A stretch of DNA of 64,000 nucleotides from Streptomyces sp. NRRL F-2664 (GCF_000719345.1 NZ_JOFX01000009.1:82400-146399); one strand, 5' to 3'; positions 28,412 through 37,271 are shown, counted from the first letter of the stretch. The notes: generated by a model not told the origin, from the sequence alone. Numbers and translations are program-made.

Positions 28412-29442
28412 AGAGCCTCCCGCAGCCGCCGCGCGGCCGTCTCGGGCGCCACGTCGTTCATGAAGGCGTCCATCCCCGCCTCGGTCCCGGCCGTGTACTT
28501 GAGCTTGTCGGCGCTCCGCCGAATCGTGAACAGCTCCAGGTGCAGGGCGAGTTCCGCGCCTCCGACGAGCGGGGCCTGGTGCCAGGCCGCGATGTAGGGC
28601 GTCGGTGCGGCCAGGCCGAAGAGCCGGTCGAAACGGCGCAGCAGGTCCAGGTACAGCCCGGGGAACTCGGCCCGCTCCTCCTCGGTGAGCGCGGTGAGAT
28701 CGGGCACCCTGCGATGCGGGTGCAGGTGGACCTCGTACGGCCAGCGCGCCGCGTACGGGACGAAGGCCGTCCAGTACTCCCCGGCGAGGACCACGCGTTC
28801 GGTGGCGGCGCGCGCCTGAGCGAGCACGTCCTCGAAGAGGTTGCGGCCGGTGCGGTCGCGGTGCGCGGACGCGGCGGCGAGGTGCTTGGCCGTGCGCGGG
28901 GTGGTGGTGGAGAAGGCGTAGATCTGGCCGTGCGGATGGGCCAGCGTGACGCCGATCTCCGCGCCGCGGTTCTCGAAGCAGTACACCTGCCGCACGCCGG
29001 GGCGGGCGGACAGGGCGGCGGTGCGGTCGGTCCAGGCGTCCAGAACCAGTCGGACCCGTTGCGGCGTGAGGTCGGCGAAGCCGGCGTCGTGCTCCGGGGT
29101 GAAGCACACCACCTCGCAGCGGCCCGCGTCGCCCGCCAGGGACGGGAAGCGGTTCTCGAAGACGGCCACCTCGTAGTCGGCGGCCGGGATCTCGCCCTGC
29201 CGGCCGTCCCGGGAGGGGCAGAGGGGGCAGGCGTCCGCCGGCGGGTGGTGGGTGCGGGACTGCCGGTGCGCGGCGATGGTGACCCAGTCGCCGGTGGTCG
29301 GGTCCCGGCGCAGTTCGGGGGCGCTCTCGACCCGGTCGGGCGGCCGCCGGTCCACGGCCCCGCGGTCCTGGCCGGGACCGCTGTCGTAGTAGATGAGCTC
29401 GCGGCCGTCCGCGAGTTCGGTGACCGTCCTGTGCACGTGCAC
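28408..29442 (-). CDS. galT: Galactose-1-phosphate uridylyltransferase
   Basis: A 344-residue enzyme that swaps UMP between UDP-glucose and galactose-1-phosphate. The active-site HPHGQ motif (TLAHPHGQIYAF) is near residue 170, and CPLCPS near residue 73 resembles the metal-binding cysteines. Start GTG 29442; GTG 29436 is also possible. It is the first gene of galT-galK. No galE (UDP-galactose 4-epimerase) lies in the window, unlike the galT-galE-galK operon of some Streptomyces. Confidence 0.93.
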   Translation of the reverse strand: MHVHRTVTELADGRELIYYDSGPGQDRGAVDRRPPDRVESAPELRRDPTTGDWVTIAAHRQSRTHHPPADACPLCPSRDGRQGEIPAADYEVAVFENRFPSLAGDAGRCEVVCFTPEHDAGFADLTPQRVRLVLDAWTDRTAALSARPGVRQVYCFENRGAEIGVTLAHPHGQIYAFSTTTPRTAKHLAAASAHRDRTGRNLFEDVLAQARAATERVVLAGEYWTAFVPYAARWPYEVHLHPHRRVPDLTALTEEERAEFPGLYLDLLRRFDRLFGLAAPTPYIAAWHQAPLVGGAELALHLELFTIRRSADKLKYTAGTEAGMDAFMNDVAPETAARRLREAL

Positions 29443-29593
29443 GTCCTCGCCTGTCTCGTCATGGGGTGACGGCCGGGGCCGACGCGTCCTCGATCATACG
29501 GCCGTTTGCCCGCCGCCCGGAGGGGCAGGCGCAGGGCGCGGGCGGGCCCGGCGAGCGGCCCGCCGCTACCGGCGCGGAAAGGACGTGACGACG

Positions 29594-30142
29594 ATGAGGG
29601 TGGCGTTTCTCGTGGCGCCCGAGGGCGTGGAGCAGGTCGAGCTGGAGCGGCCGTGGCAGACCGTGAAGGACCAGGGCTGGGAGCCGCGCCTGGTGTCCAC
29701 CGAGAGCGGCGAGGTGCAGGCCTTCCACCACCTCGACAAGGGCGACACCTTTCCCGTCGACGACGTGGTCGGCGCCGCCGCGCCGGACGACTACGACGCG
29801 TTGGTGCTGCCGGGCGGCGTCGCCAACCCCGACGCACTGCGCATGGACGAGGACGCGGTGGACTTCGTCCGGGGCTTCTTCCGCGCGGGCCGTCCCGTGG
29901 CGGCCATCTGCCACGCCGCCTGGACGCTCGTCGAGGCGGGCGCGGTCCGCGGCCGCACCCTGACGTCCTGGCCCAGCCTCGCCACCGACCTGCGCAACGC
30001 CGGCGCCACGTGGGTCGACGAGGAGGTGCAGGTCTGCCGGGAGGCGCCCGCCACGCTGATCACCAGCCGCAGGCCCGACGACCTCGACGCCTTCTGCTCC
30101 GCCTTCGCCAAGGAGTTCGCCGCCGGTCCGTCCGGCCGCTGA
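29594..30142 (+). CDS. PfpI/DJ-1 family type 1 glutamine amidotransferase-like protein
   Basis: 182 residues resembling general stress protein 18/PfpI deglycase-protease homologues. Nucleophile Cys106 sits in the elbow motif AAICHAAWTLVEAG, with Glu near residue 13 (GVEQVEL). Such proteins act on glycated or damaged molecules. ATG 29594 is chosen for spacing to GGAAAGG; GTG 29585 is in frame but too close. It is followed 50 bp later by the PP2C phosphatase gene and may be co-transcribed. Confidence 0.88.
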   Translation: MRVAFLVAPEGVEQVELERPWQTVKDQGWEPRLVSTESGEVQAFHHLDKGDTFPVDDVVGAAAPDDYDALVLPGGVANPDALRMDEDAVDFVRGFFRAGRPVAAICHAAWTLVEAGAVRGRTLTSWPSLATDLRNAGATWVDEEVQVCREAPATLITSRRPDDLDAFCSAFAKEFAAGPSGR

Positions 30143-30191
30143 TGGACGCTCGGTACGGAGCCGGGCAGCGGGTTGTGACGGGAGGTGCGCC

Positions 30192-32375
30192 GTGAGCGTC
30201 GGCGGTTCGGACCCGGCGGGCGCGGGGCGCGGCGCCGGCGGGGGCTCGGCGGGCGCCGGTGGGCCCGCCGGTGCGGGGGCGGGCCGGACGGCCGGCTCCT
30301 GGCTGCTGGACGAGGCGCTGACCGCGACGATCCGCCGGACCGGGGCCTCCGCCGGCGGCTTCCAGCTCTGGGAGGGGCCGGAGCGCGACCTCCTGGCCCT
30401 CGTCCTCCTGTGCGGCGTTTCGGCGGAAGTGGCCCGGCCGTGGTACCGGATCCCCCTGACCGCCGCCACGCCCGTCAGCGACGCCGTGCGCGAGGACCGG
30501 CTGGTCTGGATCGGCTCGCAGGAGGACCTGGCGCACGACTACCCGCAGGCCGCCGTCAGCCTCCCCTACGAGTTCTGCCTGGCCGCGGCGCCGCTGAAGG
30601 GGCGCGGCAGTGCCCACGGCGCCCTGTTCCTGCTGTGGCCCGCCGGCCACGCCCACACCGCGAGCCCGCGGGAACAGCACCACATCACCGCGGCCGCCCG
30701 CCGCATCGCCCGGACGCTGGACGAGGCGGGGCCCCTGCCCCCCGTGCCCGAGCGGCCCCGTGTCATCCCGGTCACCCCGCCGCGCACGGAGGACGCGGGC
30801 GGACCGGCGCAGGCCGCCGCCGACTGGGCCGAGCGGCTGCCCGAGGGCGCCCTGGCCCTCGACCTGGACGGGCGGGTCACCTTCGTCGACGGCACCGCCG
30901 CGGACCTGCTGGGACGGAGCTCGGGCCAGTTGCTGGGCACGTGGCCCTGGCAGTCATTGCCCTGGCTGGACGCGCCGCTGGTCGAGGACCGCTACCGCTC
31001 CGCCGTCCTCGGCCGCGAGCCGGTGGAGTTCACCGCCCTGCGACCGCCGGACATCCCGCTGCGGTTCCAGCTGTATCCGGACTCCAGTGGCATCAGCGTC
31101 CGCGTCACCCGCCCCGCCCGCCACGGGGAGGCGGCCCGGGCCGGTCCGGCCGCGAACGGTCCCGTCCCGCACACGGGCCGCATCCACCAGCTCCTGCACC
31201 TCGCGGCCGCCATGACCGAGACCGTCACCGTCCGCGACGTCGTGGAGCTGGTCGCGCACCAGGTCCTGCCCGCGTTCGGCGCCGACGCCCTCGTCCTGTC
31301 CGCCGCGGACGCGGGCCGGCTCAGGATCACGGGCTACCACGGCTACGACCCGGCCACCATCGAGCGGCTCGACGGCCTGCCCCTCGGCACCGGGCTCACC
31401 CCCGCGGGCCAGGTGCTCACCGACGGTGTCCCGGCGTTCTTCGCCGACCCGGCGGCGATGGCCCGCACGCACCCCGGCGCTTCGCAGATCAGCGGCAAAC
31501 AGGCGTGGGCGTTCCTCCCGCTGACCGTGTCCGGCCGTCCGGTGGGGTGCTGCATCCTCTCGTACGAGCGACCGCACGCCTTCACGGCGGACGAACGCGC
31601 CGTCCTGACCTCCCTGGCCGGGCTCATCGCGCAGGCCCTGGACCGGGCCCGGCTGCACGACGCGGCGCACGACCTCGCCCACGGTCTCCAGCAGGCGCTC
31701 CTGCCGCACAGCCTGCCGGCCGTGCCGGGCCTGCAGGCCGCAGCCCGCTACCTGCCCGCGGGCCACGGCATGGACATCGGCGGCGACTTCTACGACCTCA
31801 TCCCGCTGGACTCCACCACCGTCGCCGCCGTCATCGGCGACGTCCAGGGGCACAACGTCGCCGCCGCCGCCCTCATGGGCCAGGTCCGCACCGCCATCCG
31901 GGCCGCAGCGGGCGCCCCGCCCGATGCGGTCCTGGCCCGCACCGGGCGCCTCCTGGCGGGGCTGGACACCGAGCTGCTCGTGTCCTGCCTCTACGTCCAC
32001 ATCGACCTCTCCGGCCGGTGCGCGACCCTGGCCAGCGCGGGCCACCCGCCACCGCTCGTGCACGCCCCGGGCACCCCGCCGCGCCGCGTGGACCTCGACC
32101 CCTGCCCGCTCCTCGGCATCGGCGCCGGCACCCCGTGTCCGGTCACCCGGCTGGAGTTGGCCCCCGGGACCCTCCTGACCCTCTACACCGACGGACTGGT
32201 CGAGAAACCCACCGCGTCCGGCATCGACGCCGAGCGCGGCACGGACGACCTCGCCGCCGTACTCGCCCGCAACGACGGGGCAGACCTGGACGAGCTCATC
32301 GAGGCCCTGCTGCGGGGAACCGGTGCGGCCTCCGCGCACGCGGACGACGTCGCGCTGCTCCTGCTGCGGCTGTGA
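30192..32375 (+). CDS. GAF-PAS-GAF-PP2C (SpoIIE-type) phosphatase
   Basis: 727 residues. A Gly/Ala-rich start is followed by a GAF-like region (about 35-175), a PAS (215-300), a second GAF (330-490) and a PP2C/SpoIIE phosphatase (510-727; DIGGDFYDLIPL, VIGDVQGHN, TLYTDGLVE, DDVALLLLRL). Unlike the enzyme at 24301-26742 it has no C-terminal HATPase. GTG 30192 has GGGAGG upstream. It would dephosphorylate an anti-anti-sigma-type partner in response to a signal sensed by the GAF domains; the partner is not encoded nearby. Confidence 0.9.
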   Translation: MSVGGSDPAGAGRGAGGGSAGAGGPAGAGAGRTAGSWLLDEALTATIRRTGASAGGFQLWEGPERDLLALVLLCGVSAEVARPWYRIPLTAATPVSDAVREDRLVWIGSQEDLAHDYPQAAVSLPYEFCLAAAPLKGRGSAHGALFLLWPAGHAHTASPREQHHITAAARRIARTLDEAGPLPPVPERPRVIPVTPPRTEDAGGPAQAAADWAERLPEGALALDLDGRVTFVDGTAADLLGRSSGQLLGTWPWQSLPWLDAPLVEDRYRSAVLGREPVEFTALRPPDIPLRFQLYPDSSGISVRVTRPARHGEAARAGPAANGPVPHTGRIHQLLHLAAAMTETVTVRDVVELVAHQVLPAFGADALVLSAADAGRLRITGYHGYDPATIERLDGLPLGTGLTPAGQVLTDGVPAFFADPAAMARTHPGASQISGKQAWAFLPLTVSGRPVGCCILSYERPHAFTADERAVLTSLAGLIAQALDRARLHDAAHDLAHGLQQALLPHSLPAVPGLQAAARYLPAGHGMDIGGDFYDLIPLDSTTVAAVIGDVQGHNVAAAALMGQVRTAIRAAAGAPPDAVLARTGRLLAGLDTELLVSCLYVHIDLSGRCATLASAGHPPPLVHAPGTPPRRVDLDPCPLLGIGAGTPCPVTRLELAPGTLLTLYTDGLVEKPTASGIDAERGTDDLAAVLARNDGADLDELIEALLRGTGAASAHADDVALLLLRL

Positions 32376-32376
32376 G

Positions 32377-33144
32377 CTACAGGTACGGGTCGAAGGGGAT
32401 GCCCGCCGGTCGGGCCTCCGCCAGGTGGGACGCGAAGGAGCCGTCCTTCAGGCCGAAGTGGGCGCTGCCGAAGTCGGCCTGGCTGAGCTTCTCCCGGATC
32501 GTCGCGGGGTAACCCGACCAGCCGACGAGCGTCGGGTACTGCCAGGTGCCGCGGTGGTTCTCCGGCGGTTCGTCGTTGGTGTTGGCCGCGCGGAAGCAGT
32601 GCGTGCCGATGCCGTCCTTGTGGTAGACGATCTTGGGATGGGTGCCGTCCCAGCGGATCCGGTCGCGGGCGCGGATCTCGAAGTCGCCGTGTGCGGAGGT
32701 GGCGACGTACTTGGCCTCGCCGCCCTGGATCCACACGACGACGTGTTCCCAGTCGTGGCGGTGGCCGCCGAGGCTGATGCCGGGGATCGCCTGGTCCTTC
32801 TCGAAATAGAGCGCGTACACCACGGCGCACCAGCCGTTGTTGCACTTCCAGCGCGAGTAGCCGTTGGTGTTGGCAAGGTCCGAGGCGTCCCGACAGTTGC
32901 CGTCGAGCGCTCCGGTGGGCTTCAGCCCGCCGTTCAGCACCCCGGTCGGGCCGATGGCGGGTGTCGGATAGCAGCCGTCGGTGTCGTAGTCGTAGGCCGG
33001 CTGGAAGGTCAGCTCGATCGCCTCGGCCTGCCCGGGCAGAGCCGGCGGCGGAGCCGCGAAGGCGACCTGGGGGACGCCGACGACGAGCGCGAGGGCGGCG
33101 CCGGCGACGACGAGGGATCTCCGGAAGTGGCGGTTGCTCCGCAC
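32377..33144 (-). CDS. Secreted NPP1 (necrosis-inducing, NLP) family protein
   Basis: A 255-residue exported protein with a signal peptide ending near VAFAAP (residue about 29). It carries the NLP heptapeptide GHRHDWE near residue 130, where His/Asp/Glu bind the metal needed for membrane binding, within the NPP1 fold (CAVVYALYFEKDQ, HDWEHVVVWIQGG). Eukaryotic-pathogen NLPs lyse dicot plant membranes; the role of bacterial soil members is unclear. GTG 33144 has a perfect AGGAGG six bases upstream. It is one base from the PP2C stop on the other strand. Confidence 0.9.
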   Translation of the reverse strand: MRSNRHFRRSLVVAGAALALVVGVPQVAFAAPPPALPGQAEAIELTFQPAYDYDTDGCYPTPAIGPTGVLNGGLKPTGALDGNCRDASDLANTNGYSRWKCNNGWCAVVYALYFEKDQAIPGISLGGHRHDWEHVVVWIQGGEAKYVATSAHGDFEIRARDRIRWDGTHPKIVYHKDGIGTHCFRAANTNDEPPENHRGTWQYPTLVGWSGYPATIREKLSQADFGSAHFGLKDGSFASHLAEARPAGIPFDPYL

Positions 33145-33381
33145 AACAGGCCTCCTGGCCGGTCGGGTTCGGTCGGTGGCGGGCCGGGACGGCCACCGCC
33201 GGACCGACACGCCCGGAGCATCATTCGTGAACCGGGCCGGCACGGCAAGGGTCCGCGCACCCTCATTCGTGTGCGCGGAGGAGGCGAACTGTGCCTCAGA
33301 GCAGGCGAGTTGATGACATGTCAGGATTGGTGGCCGGGTCGGCCGGGGGCATGGCCGGAGCCGCCGGGCGAACCCCCTGCG

Positions 33382-33422
33382 CACGAAGGTCCGCCCCCGT
33401 GGGCCGGGGGCGGACCTTCGTG
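33382..33422. terminator. 17-bp hairpin terminator
   Basis: A perfect 17-bp inverted repeat (33382-33398 with 33406-33422) and a 7-base loop lie 22 bases downstream of the 33-residue minus-strand gene. This supports that gene being a real transcription unit. Confidence 0.75.
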
Positions 33423-33443
33423 TGCGTCGAGGGGGTCACACGG

Positions 33444-33545
33444 TCACAGGCCGACCGTGTTCATGAGGATGACGGCGGCGAGGTTGAGCAGGATGACGGT
33501 GATGACGACGCCGATCGAGATCCAGGCCTTGCGCGATTCGTCCAT
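33444..33545 (-). CDS. 33-residue single-pass membrane protein
   Basis: A very short gene coding for 33 residues: a charged start (MDESRKAW) and one hydrophobic helix (residues about 9-29, rich in Ile/Val/Leu) ending MNTVGL. GGGAGGTGA lies nine bases before ATG 33545, an excellent ribosome site, and a strong terminator follows. The function is unknown. Small hydrophobic proteins like this often bind larger membrane complexes or act as stress peptides. It stands alone between the NPP1 and SDR genes. Confidence 0.65.
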   Translation of the reverse strand: MDESRKAWISIGVVITVILLNLAAVILMNTVGL

Positions 33546-33594
33546 GGGCGCGGGTCACCTCCCGACGGGACGCGCCGGCATGCGGCGCTGCGCC

Positions 33595-33622
33595 GGCCGG
33601 ACGCCGGCTTCCGGCGCCGGCC
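33595..33622. terminator. Hairpin terminator of SDR gene
   Basis: A 12-bp G/C stem (33595-33607 with 33611-33622) with one bulged A lies about 50 bases past the SDR stop. Confidence 0.5.
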
Positions 33623-33673
33623 TCCACCCATCATGGACCCGACGCGGACGGACCACATGTTCTGCGGCCCGCG

Positions 33674-34558
33674 TCAGGCTGCGACCCAGGTACCCGTCAT
33701 CCCGAGGACGGCCGAGCCGTCCTGGTCCGTCAGCTTGGTACCGGTGAAGTCGCGGGCCCACTGCGAGGTCTGGATGCGGAACGCGGGGCGGTCGGCGGTC
33801 AACGCCTCCATGACGGCCTCGGCCGCACCGGCCGGGGTCTGGGCCGAGTCCGGGGTGAACTGGGCGACCGTGCGGTCGACGTACGCGCGCAGGGCGCCGG
33901 CGTACGGTCCGGCCGCGGCGATCCGGGCGCCGAGGTCGAGCCCGATGTTGTTGACGAACTCGGTCGCCACCGCGCCCGGCTCGACGACGCTGACGCTCAC
34001 CCCGAGGGTGCTCGCCACGGGCGCCAGGCTCTCCATGTAGCCCTCCACCGCGAACTTCGCCGCGCAGTAGGCCTCGTTGAAGGGCTGGCCGATGACCCCG
34101 CCGACGCTGGTGACGGTGATCAGGCGGCCGCCGGTGGCCCGGAGGTGGGGGAGTGCGGCCTTGGAGACGTTGAGCACGCCGAAGAAGTTGACCTCCATGA
34201 CCTCGCGGACGTCGGCCACGGTCTCCAGTTCCAGCGTGCCGACGTGTCCGGCACCGGCGTTGTTCACGACGGCGTCCAAGCGGCCGTAGTCGGCGATCAC
34301 GCCGTCCACGGCGGCGGTGACGGATGCCTCGTCGACGACGTCGAGGCGGCGGATGTCGATCTCGACGCCCGCCTCGGCGGCGGCCTCGCGCAGGGCGCCG
34401 GCCCGGCCGGTGTCGCGCAGGGTGGCCACCGTGCGCCATCCGGCGCGGGCCGCGGCGACGGCTGCGGCCAGGCCGATCCCGGAGGAGGTGCCGGTGATCA
34501 GGACGGTGGGCAGGGACGCGTCGACGGTCGGGGCGGGGGCGGTGGGGAGCGTGGACAT
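33674..34558 (-). CDS. Short-chain dehydrogenase/reductase
   Basis: A 294-residue classical SDR. The cofactor motif TGTSSGIG is near residue 22, NNAG near 101 and the catalytic Tyr/Lys in AYCAAK near 167. The substrate is unknown. ATG 34558 is chosen because the longer frame upstream runs through the MarR operator. It is divergent from the MarR gene at 34646, and tandem palindromes in between suggest direct repression. Confidence 0.9.
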   Translation of the reverse strand: MSTLPTAPAPTVDASLPTVLITGTSSGIGLAAAVAAARAGWRTVATLRDTGRAGALREAAAEAGVEIDIRRLDVVDEASVTAAVDGVIADYGRLDAVVNNAGAGHVGTLELETVADVREVMEVNFFGVLNVSKAALPHLRATGGRLITVTSVGGVIGQPFNEAYCAAKFAVEGYMESLAPVASTLGVSVSVVEPGAVATEFVNNIGLDLGARIAAAGPYAGALRAYVDRTVAQFTPDSAQTPAGAAEAVMEALTADRPAFRIQTSQWARDFTGTKLTDQDGSAVLGMTGTWVAA

Positions 34559-34581
34559 GGGGCACCTCGGGAAGCTCGGAC

Positions 34582-34628
34582 TTATGTGCGTGCACACACA
34601 CTTTAAAGTTATGTGCGTGCGCACGCAA
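34582..34628. promoter_or_regulatory. Tandem MarR-type operators
   Basis: TTATGTGCGTGC occurs at 34582-34593 and 34609-34620 (27 bp apart). Each begins a palindrome: TGTGCGTGCACACACA (one mismatch) at 34585-34600 and the perfect TGCGTGCGCACGCA at 34614-34627. They fill the spacer between the divergent SDR and MarR genes and so probably control both. Confidence 0.65.
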
Positions 34629-34645
34629 CCCATAGACTGTGCGAC

Positions 34646-35107
34646 ATGCCGAAGAAGCTCACCGAAGCCGAGATGCCGGCGGCCGACTACGCCTTCTACG
34701 GGCTGGTCTGGGCCGGCACGACGATGACGGACCGCGTGGACAAGGCCCTGATCAAGGCCCACGACCTGCCCGTGTCCTGGTTCGAGGTCATGCTGTGGCT
34801 GGCGTCCAGCCCCGAGCCGGTGCCGGCATCCGTCCTCGGAAACAGCACCCTGCTCAGCCGGAGCCAGGTCTCCCGCGTCGTGGACGCCCTGCGGAGCCGG
34901 GGCCTGGTCACCCGCACCCCCTCGGCACGCGACGCCCGATCGGTGGAGGTCTCGCTCACACCGGCCGGCCGCACCCTCTTCGCCGAGGCCGATGCGACCC
35001 GGCGCGAGGTCCTGGCCCCGGTCTTCACCGACCTCCTCGACCCGGCCGACCTGGAGGCCCTCGGCACGGTCTGGCGCAAACTCAAGGCCGCCAAGGACGC
35101 CCCCTAG
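34646..35107 (+). CDS. MarR-family transcriptional regulator
   Basis: A 153-residue winged-helix protein: the recognition region is VLGNSTLLSRSQVSRVVDALRSRGLV (about residues 66-91) and the wing ARDARSVEVSLTPAG. ATG 34646 is preferred over the upstream in-frame ATG because the latter lies inside the operator palindrome. It probably represses itself and the divergent SDR, released by a small phenolic-type ligand as is usual for the family. Its stop shares a CTAG with the stop of the convergent histidine kinase. Confidence 0.9.
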   Translation: MPKKLTEAEMPAADYAFYGLVWAGTTMTDRVDKALIKAHDLPVSWFEVMLWLASSPEPVPASVLGNSTLLSRSQVSRVVDALRSRGLVTRTPSARDARSVEVSLTPAGRTLFAEADATRREVLAPVFTDLLDPADLEALGTVWRKLKAAKDAP

Positions 35108-36549
35108 CGCCCGCGCGGCCAGGCCGGACGGCGGCGGGGCGAGGTACGGGGCCGGCGGGGGCGTCGGCCGGACGGGGCCGACGCGGCCAGGGAGAAGGAC
35201 ACCGTGATGTGCGCCCCGCCGAGGGGACCCCGGGTGATGCGCATGGAGCCGCCGGTGGCCGTGGCCGCCCGCTGCGCGATGTCGAGGCCCAGGCCGGTGG
35301 AGCCGGTACTGCTGCCGCGCGACAGGGCCCGGTCCGGTTCGGGTATGCCCGGACCGCCGTCCTCCACGACCAGTTCCACGGCCTGGGCCGTGCGGACGAC
35401 CTGGACGGCGAAAGGGGTCCCCGGCGCGGTGTGCCGGAAGATGTTGCCGATCAGCGCGTCCACCACCGCGGCGATGTCGTCGTCGGAGAGGCTGACGGCC
35501 GTCGGCTCCTGGGTCACGTCGAGGGTGCAGGGCCGGTCCTGCTGCTCCGCCAGCACCGACCAGAAGGCCGTGCGACGGCGCACCACCTCGGAGGCCTCGC
35601 AGCGCGGACCGGACGCTCCCGCACCGGAGCCTCCCGCACCGGAGCCCCTGGTCCCGCCGGACGCCTTGCCCGCAGCCGGCTCCGTACCCAGCAGCCCCTG
35701 GCCCATGGGGCCCACGGCGAGCGGGGTGCGGGCCGCGGCGATGATCGCCTGGAGCTCCGTCTCCAGCTCGCAGACCGCCGCTTCCACCCTCGCCGACTCC
35801 GGCGTCCCGGCCATCCGCTCCGACGCCAGGTGCAGGGCGGTCAGTGGCGTCCGCAGCCGGTGGGACAGGTCGGCGACGAGCTCGCGTTCGACGGCGAGCA
35901 GCTCGGTCATCCGGTGCGCCATCGCGTTGAAGGCGACGCCCGCCTCGCGCAGCTCCCGGGGGCCCATCGGGTCCACCCGGGTGTCGAGATCGCCCTGTCC
36001 CAGCGCCTGCGACGCCTGCGCCAGCCGCTTCGAGGAGCGCACGACCTTCGCCCCCAGGCGGTCGGCGACGAGGACGGAACCGCCGACCAGCCCCAGCGCG
36101 AGGAAGAGCATGACCGCCCAGGACTCCTTGACCCCGCGGGTGAGGTCGGCCTCCGGGACGAAGTTCTCGATCACGGCGACCTGGTCGCCGGGGAGCACCA
36201 CCGGCTGCAGGCAGATCCAGCCGTCCGGGACCTCCTGCGAGATGGACTCGCGTCCCTGCTGGGCCCGTTCCAGCAGCTCAGCGGGGGCCTTCGAGGGACC
36301 GAGGGCCCCCGAACCGGGCAGGTGCACGACCAGGTGCTCGGCCGCGTCCAGGCTCGCTGCGGACTCCCGCAGGGCGTACGGGTCCGTGGTCAGCGTGAGG
36401 ACGGGCGCCAGGGCGGCGGCCCGCTGTTCCGCGGCGTTGATGCCCTGTTCCTTGACCAGCGACATCACCAGCAGGGCCAGCGGTATGAGGAAGGACAGGG
36501 CGACCATGGAGGTCACGGCGAGGGCCACTCCGGCCAGGGAGCGCCTCAA
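35104..36549 (-). CDS. Membrane sensor histidine kinase
   Basis: 481 residues. Two transmembrane helices (about 9-32 and 145-165) flank an extracytoplasmic sensor of roughly 110 residues. HAMP follows (about 166-218), then HisKA with phospho-accepting His230 (DLSHRLRTPLTAL), an inserted Gly/Ser-rich linker near 310-330 and HATPase (IGNIFRHTAPG; VEDGGPGIPEP; GLGLDIAQRAA). The start is a TTG at 36549 overlapping the response regulator stop (TTGA). It pairs with that regulator; the signal is unknown. Confidence 0.9.
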   Translation of the reverse strand: MRRSLAGVALAVTSMVALSFLIPLALLVMSLVKEQGINAAEQRAAALAPVLTLTTDPYALRESAASLDAAEHLVVHLPGSGALGPSKAPAELLERAQQGRESISQEVPDGWICLQPVVLPGDQVAVIENFVPEADLTRGVKESWAVMLFLALGLVGGSVLVADRLGAKVVRSSKRLAQASQALGQGDLDTRVDPMGPRELREAGVAFNAMAHRMTELLAVERELVADLSHRLRTPLTALHLASERMAGTPESARVEAAVCELETELQAIIAAARTPLAVGPMGQGLLGTEPAAGKASGGTRGSGAGGSGAGASGPRCEASEVVRRRTAFWSVLAEQQDRPCTLDVTQEPTAVSLSDDDIAAVVDALIGNIFRHTAPGTPFAVQVVRTAQAVELVVEDGGPGIPEPDRALSRGSSTGSTGLGLDIAQRAATATGGSMRITRGPLGGAHITVSFSLAASAPSGRRPRRPRTSPRRRPAWPRGR

Positions 36550-37271
36550 CGCGGGGCCACCAGTTTGATGCCGACGCCCCGGACGGTCATGAGGTAGCGC
36601 GGGGCCGCCGCGCGTTCGCCGAGCTTGCGCCGCAGCGACGACAGGTGCACGTCGACGGTCTGGTCGTCCACGTACGGCTCCCGCCAGACCTCGGTCAGCA
36701 GCCGGCGTTTGGAGACGACCTGCCCCGAGTGGTGGGCCAGGAAGGCCAGCAGGTCGAACTCCCGGCGGGTCAGGCGCAGCTCCCGCCCGGCCAGGTGCGC
36801 GGTGCGTGCACCCGGGTCCACCGCGAGTTCGCCGACGACGGTGGCCCGCAGCGGTTCGGAGGCCGCCGGGACCGGCGTGCCCGCGCCGGCGGTGCCGGCG
36901 GGCGGGACGTGGCTGGTGCGGCGGAGCACGGCGGACAGGCGGGCGACGAGCTGGCCCCCGGAGAACGGCTTGACGAGGTAGTCGTCCGCGCCCGCGTTGA
37001 GGATCTTGATGATCTCGGACTCGTCGTCGCGGGCCGTGGCCACCAGGACGGGGACGGAGGATATGCCCCGGATCATGCGCAGGGCGTCCCCTCCGTCCAG
37101 GTCGGGCAGCCCGAGGTCGAGGACCACGGCGTCCACCGGTGTCTGGGTGACCTCGCGCAGGGCGCCGAACCCGTCGGCGGCGCTGCGGACGGCATACCCG
37201 TGCTCCGCCAGGACCTCGATCAGTGACTGGCGGATGCTGGGGTCGTCTTCCACGACCAGGACGCTCGGCAT
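36546..37271 (-). CDS. OmpR/PhoB-family response regulator
   Basis: 241 residues. The receiver domain has acidic pair Asp9-Asp10, phospho-site Asp52 (VVLDLGLPDLDG) and Lys in DYLVKPF. A winged-helix DNA-binding domain ends at YLMTVRGVGIKLV. ATG 37271 has CTAAGGTG upstream. It is translated with the histidine kinase. Regulators of this class bind 7-bp direct repeats spaced 11 bp, like the boxes at 40848 and 42621; a link is speculative. Confidence 0.92.
   Translation of the reverse strand: MPSVLVVEDDPSIRQSLIEVLAEHGYAVRSAADGFGALREVTQTPVDAVVLDLGLPDLDGGDALRMIRGISSVPVLVATARDDESEIIKILNAGADDYLVKPFSGGQLVARLSAVLRRTSHVPPAGTAGAGTPVPAASEPLRATVVGELAVDPGARTAHLAGRELRLTRREFDLLAFLAHHSGQVVSKRRLLTEVWREPYVDDQTVDVHLSSLRRKLGERAAAPRYLMTVRGVGIKLVAPR

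Noticed and set aside
29585..29593. GTG 29585 as start of the PfpI-like gene
   Set aside because: It is only one base from the ribosome site; ATG 29594 has normal spacing.
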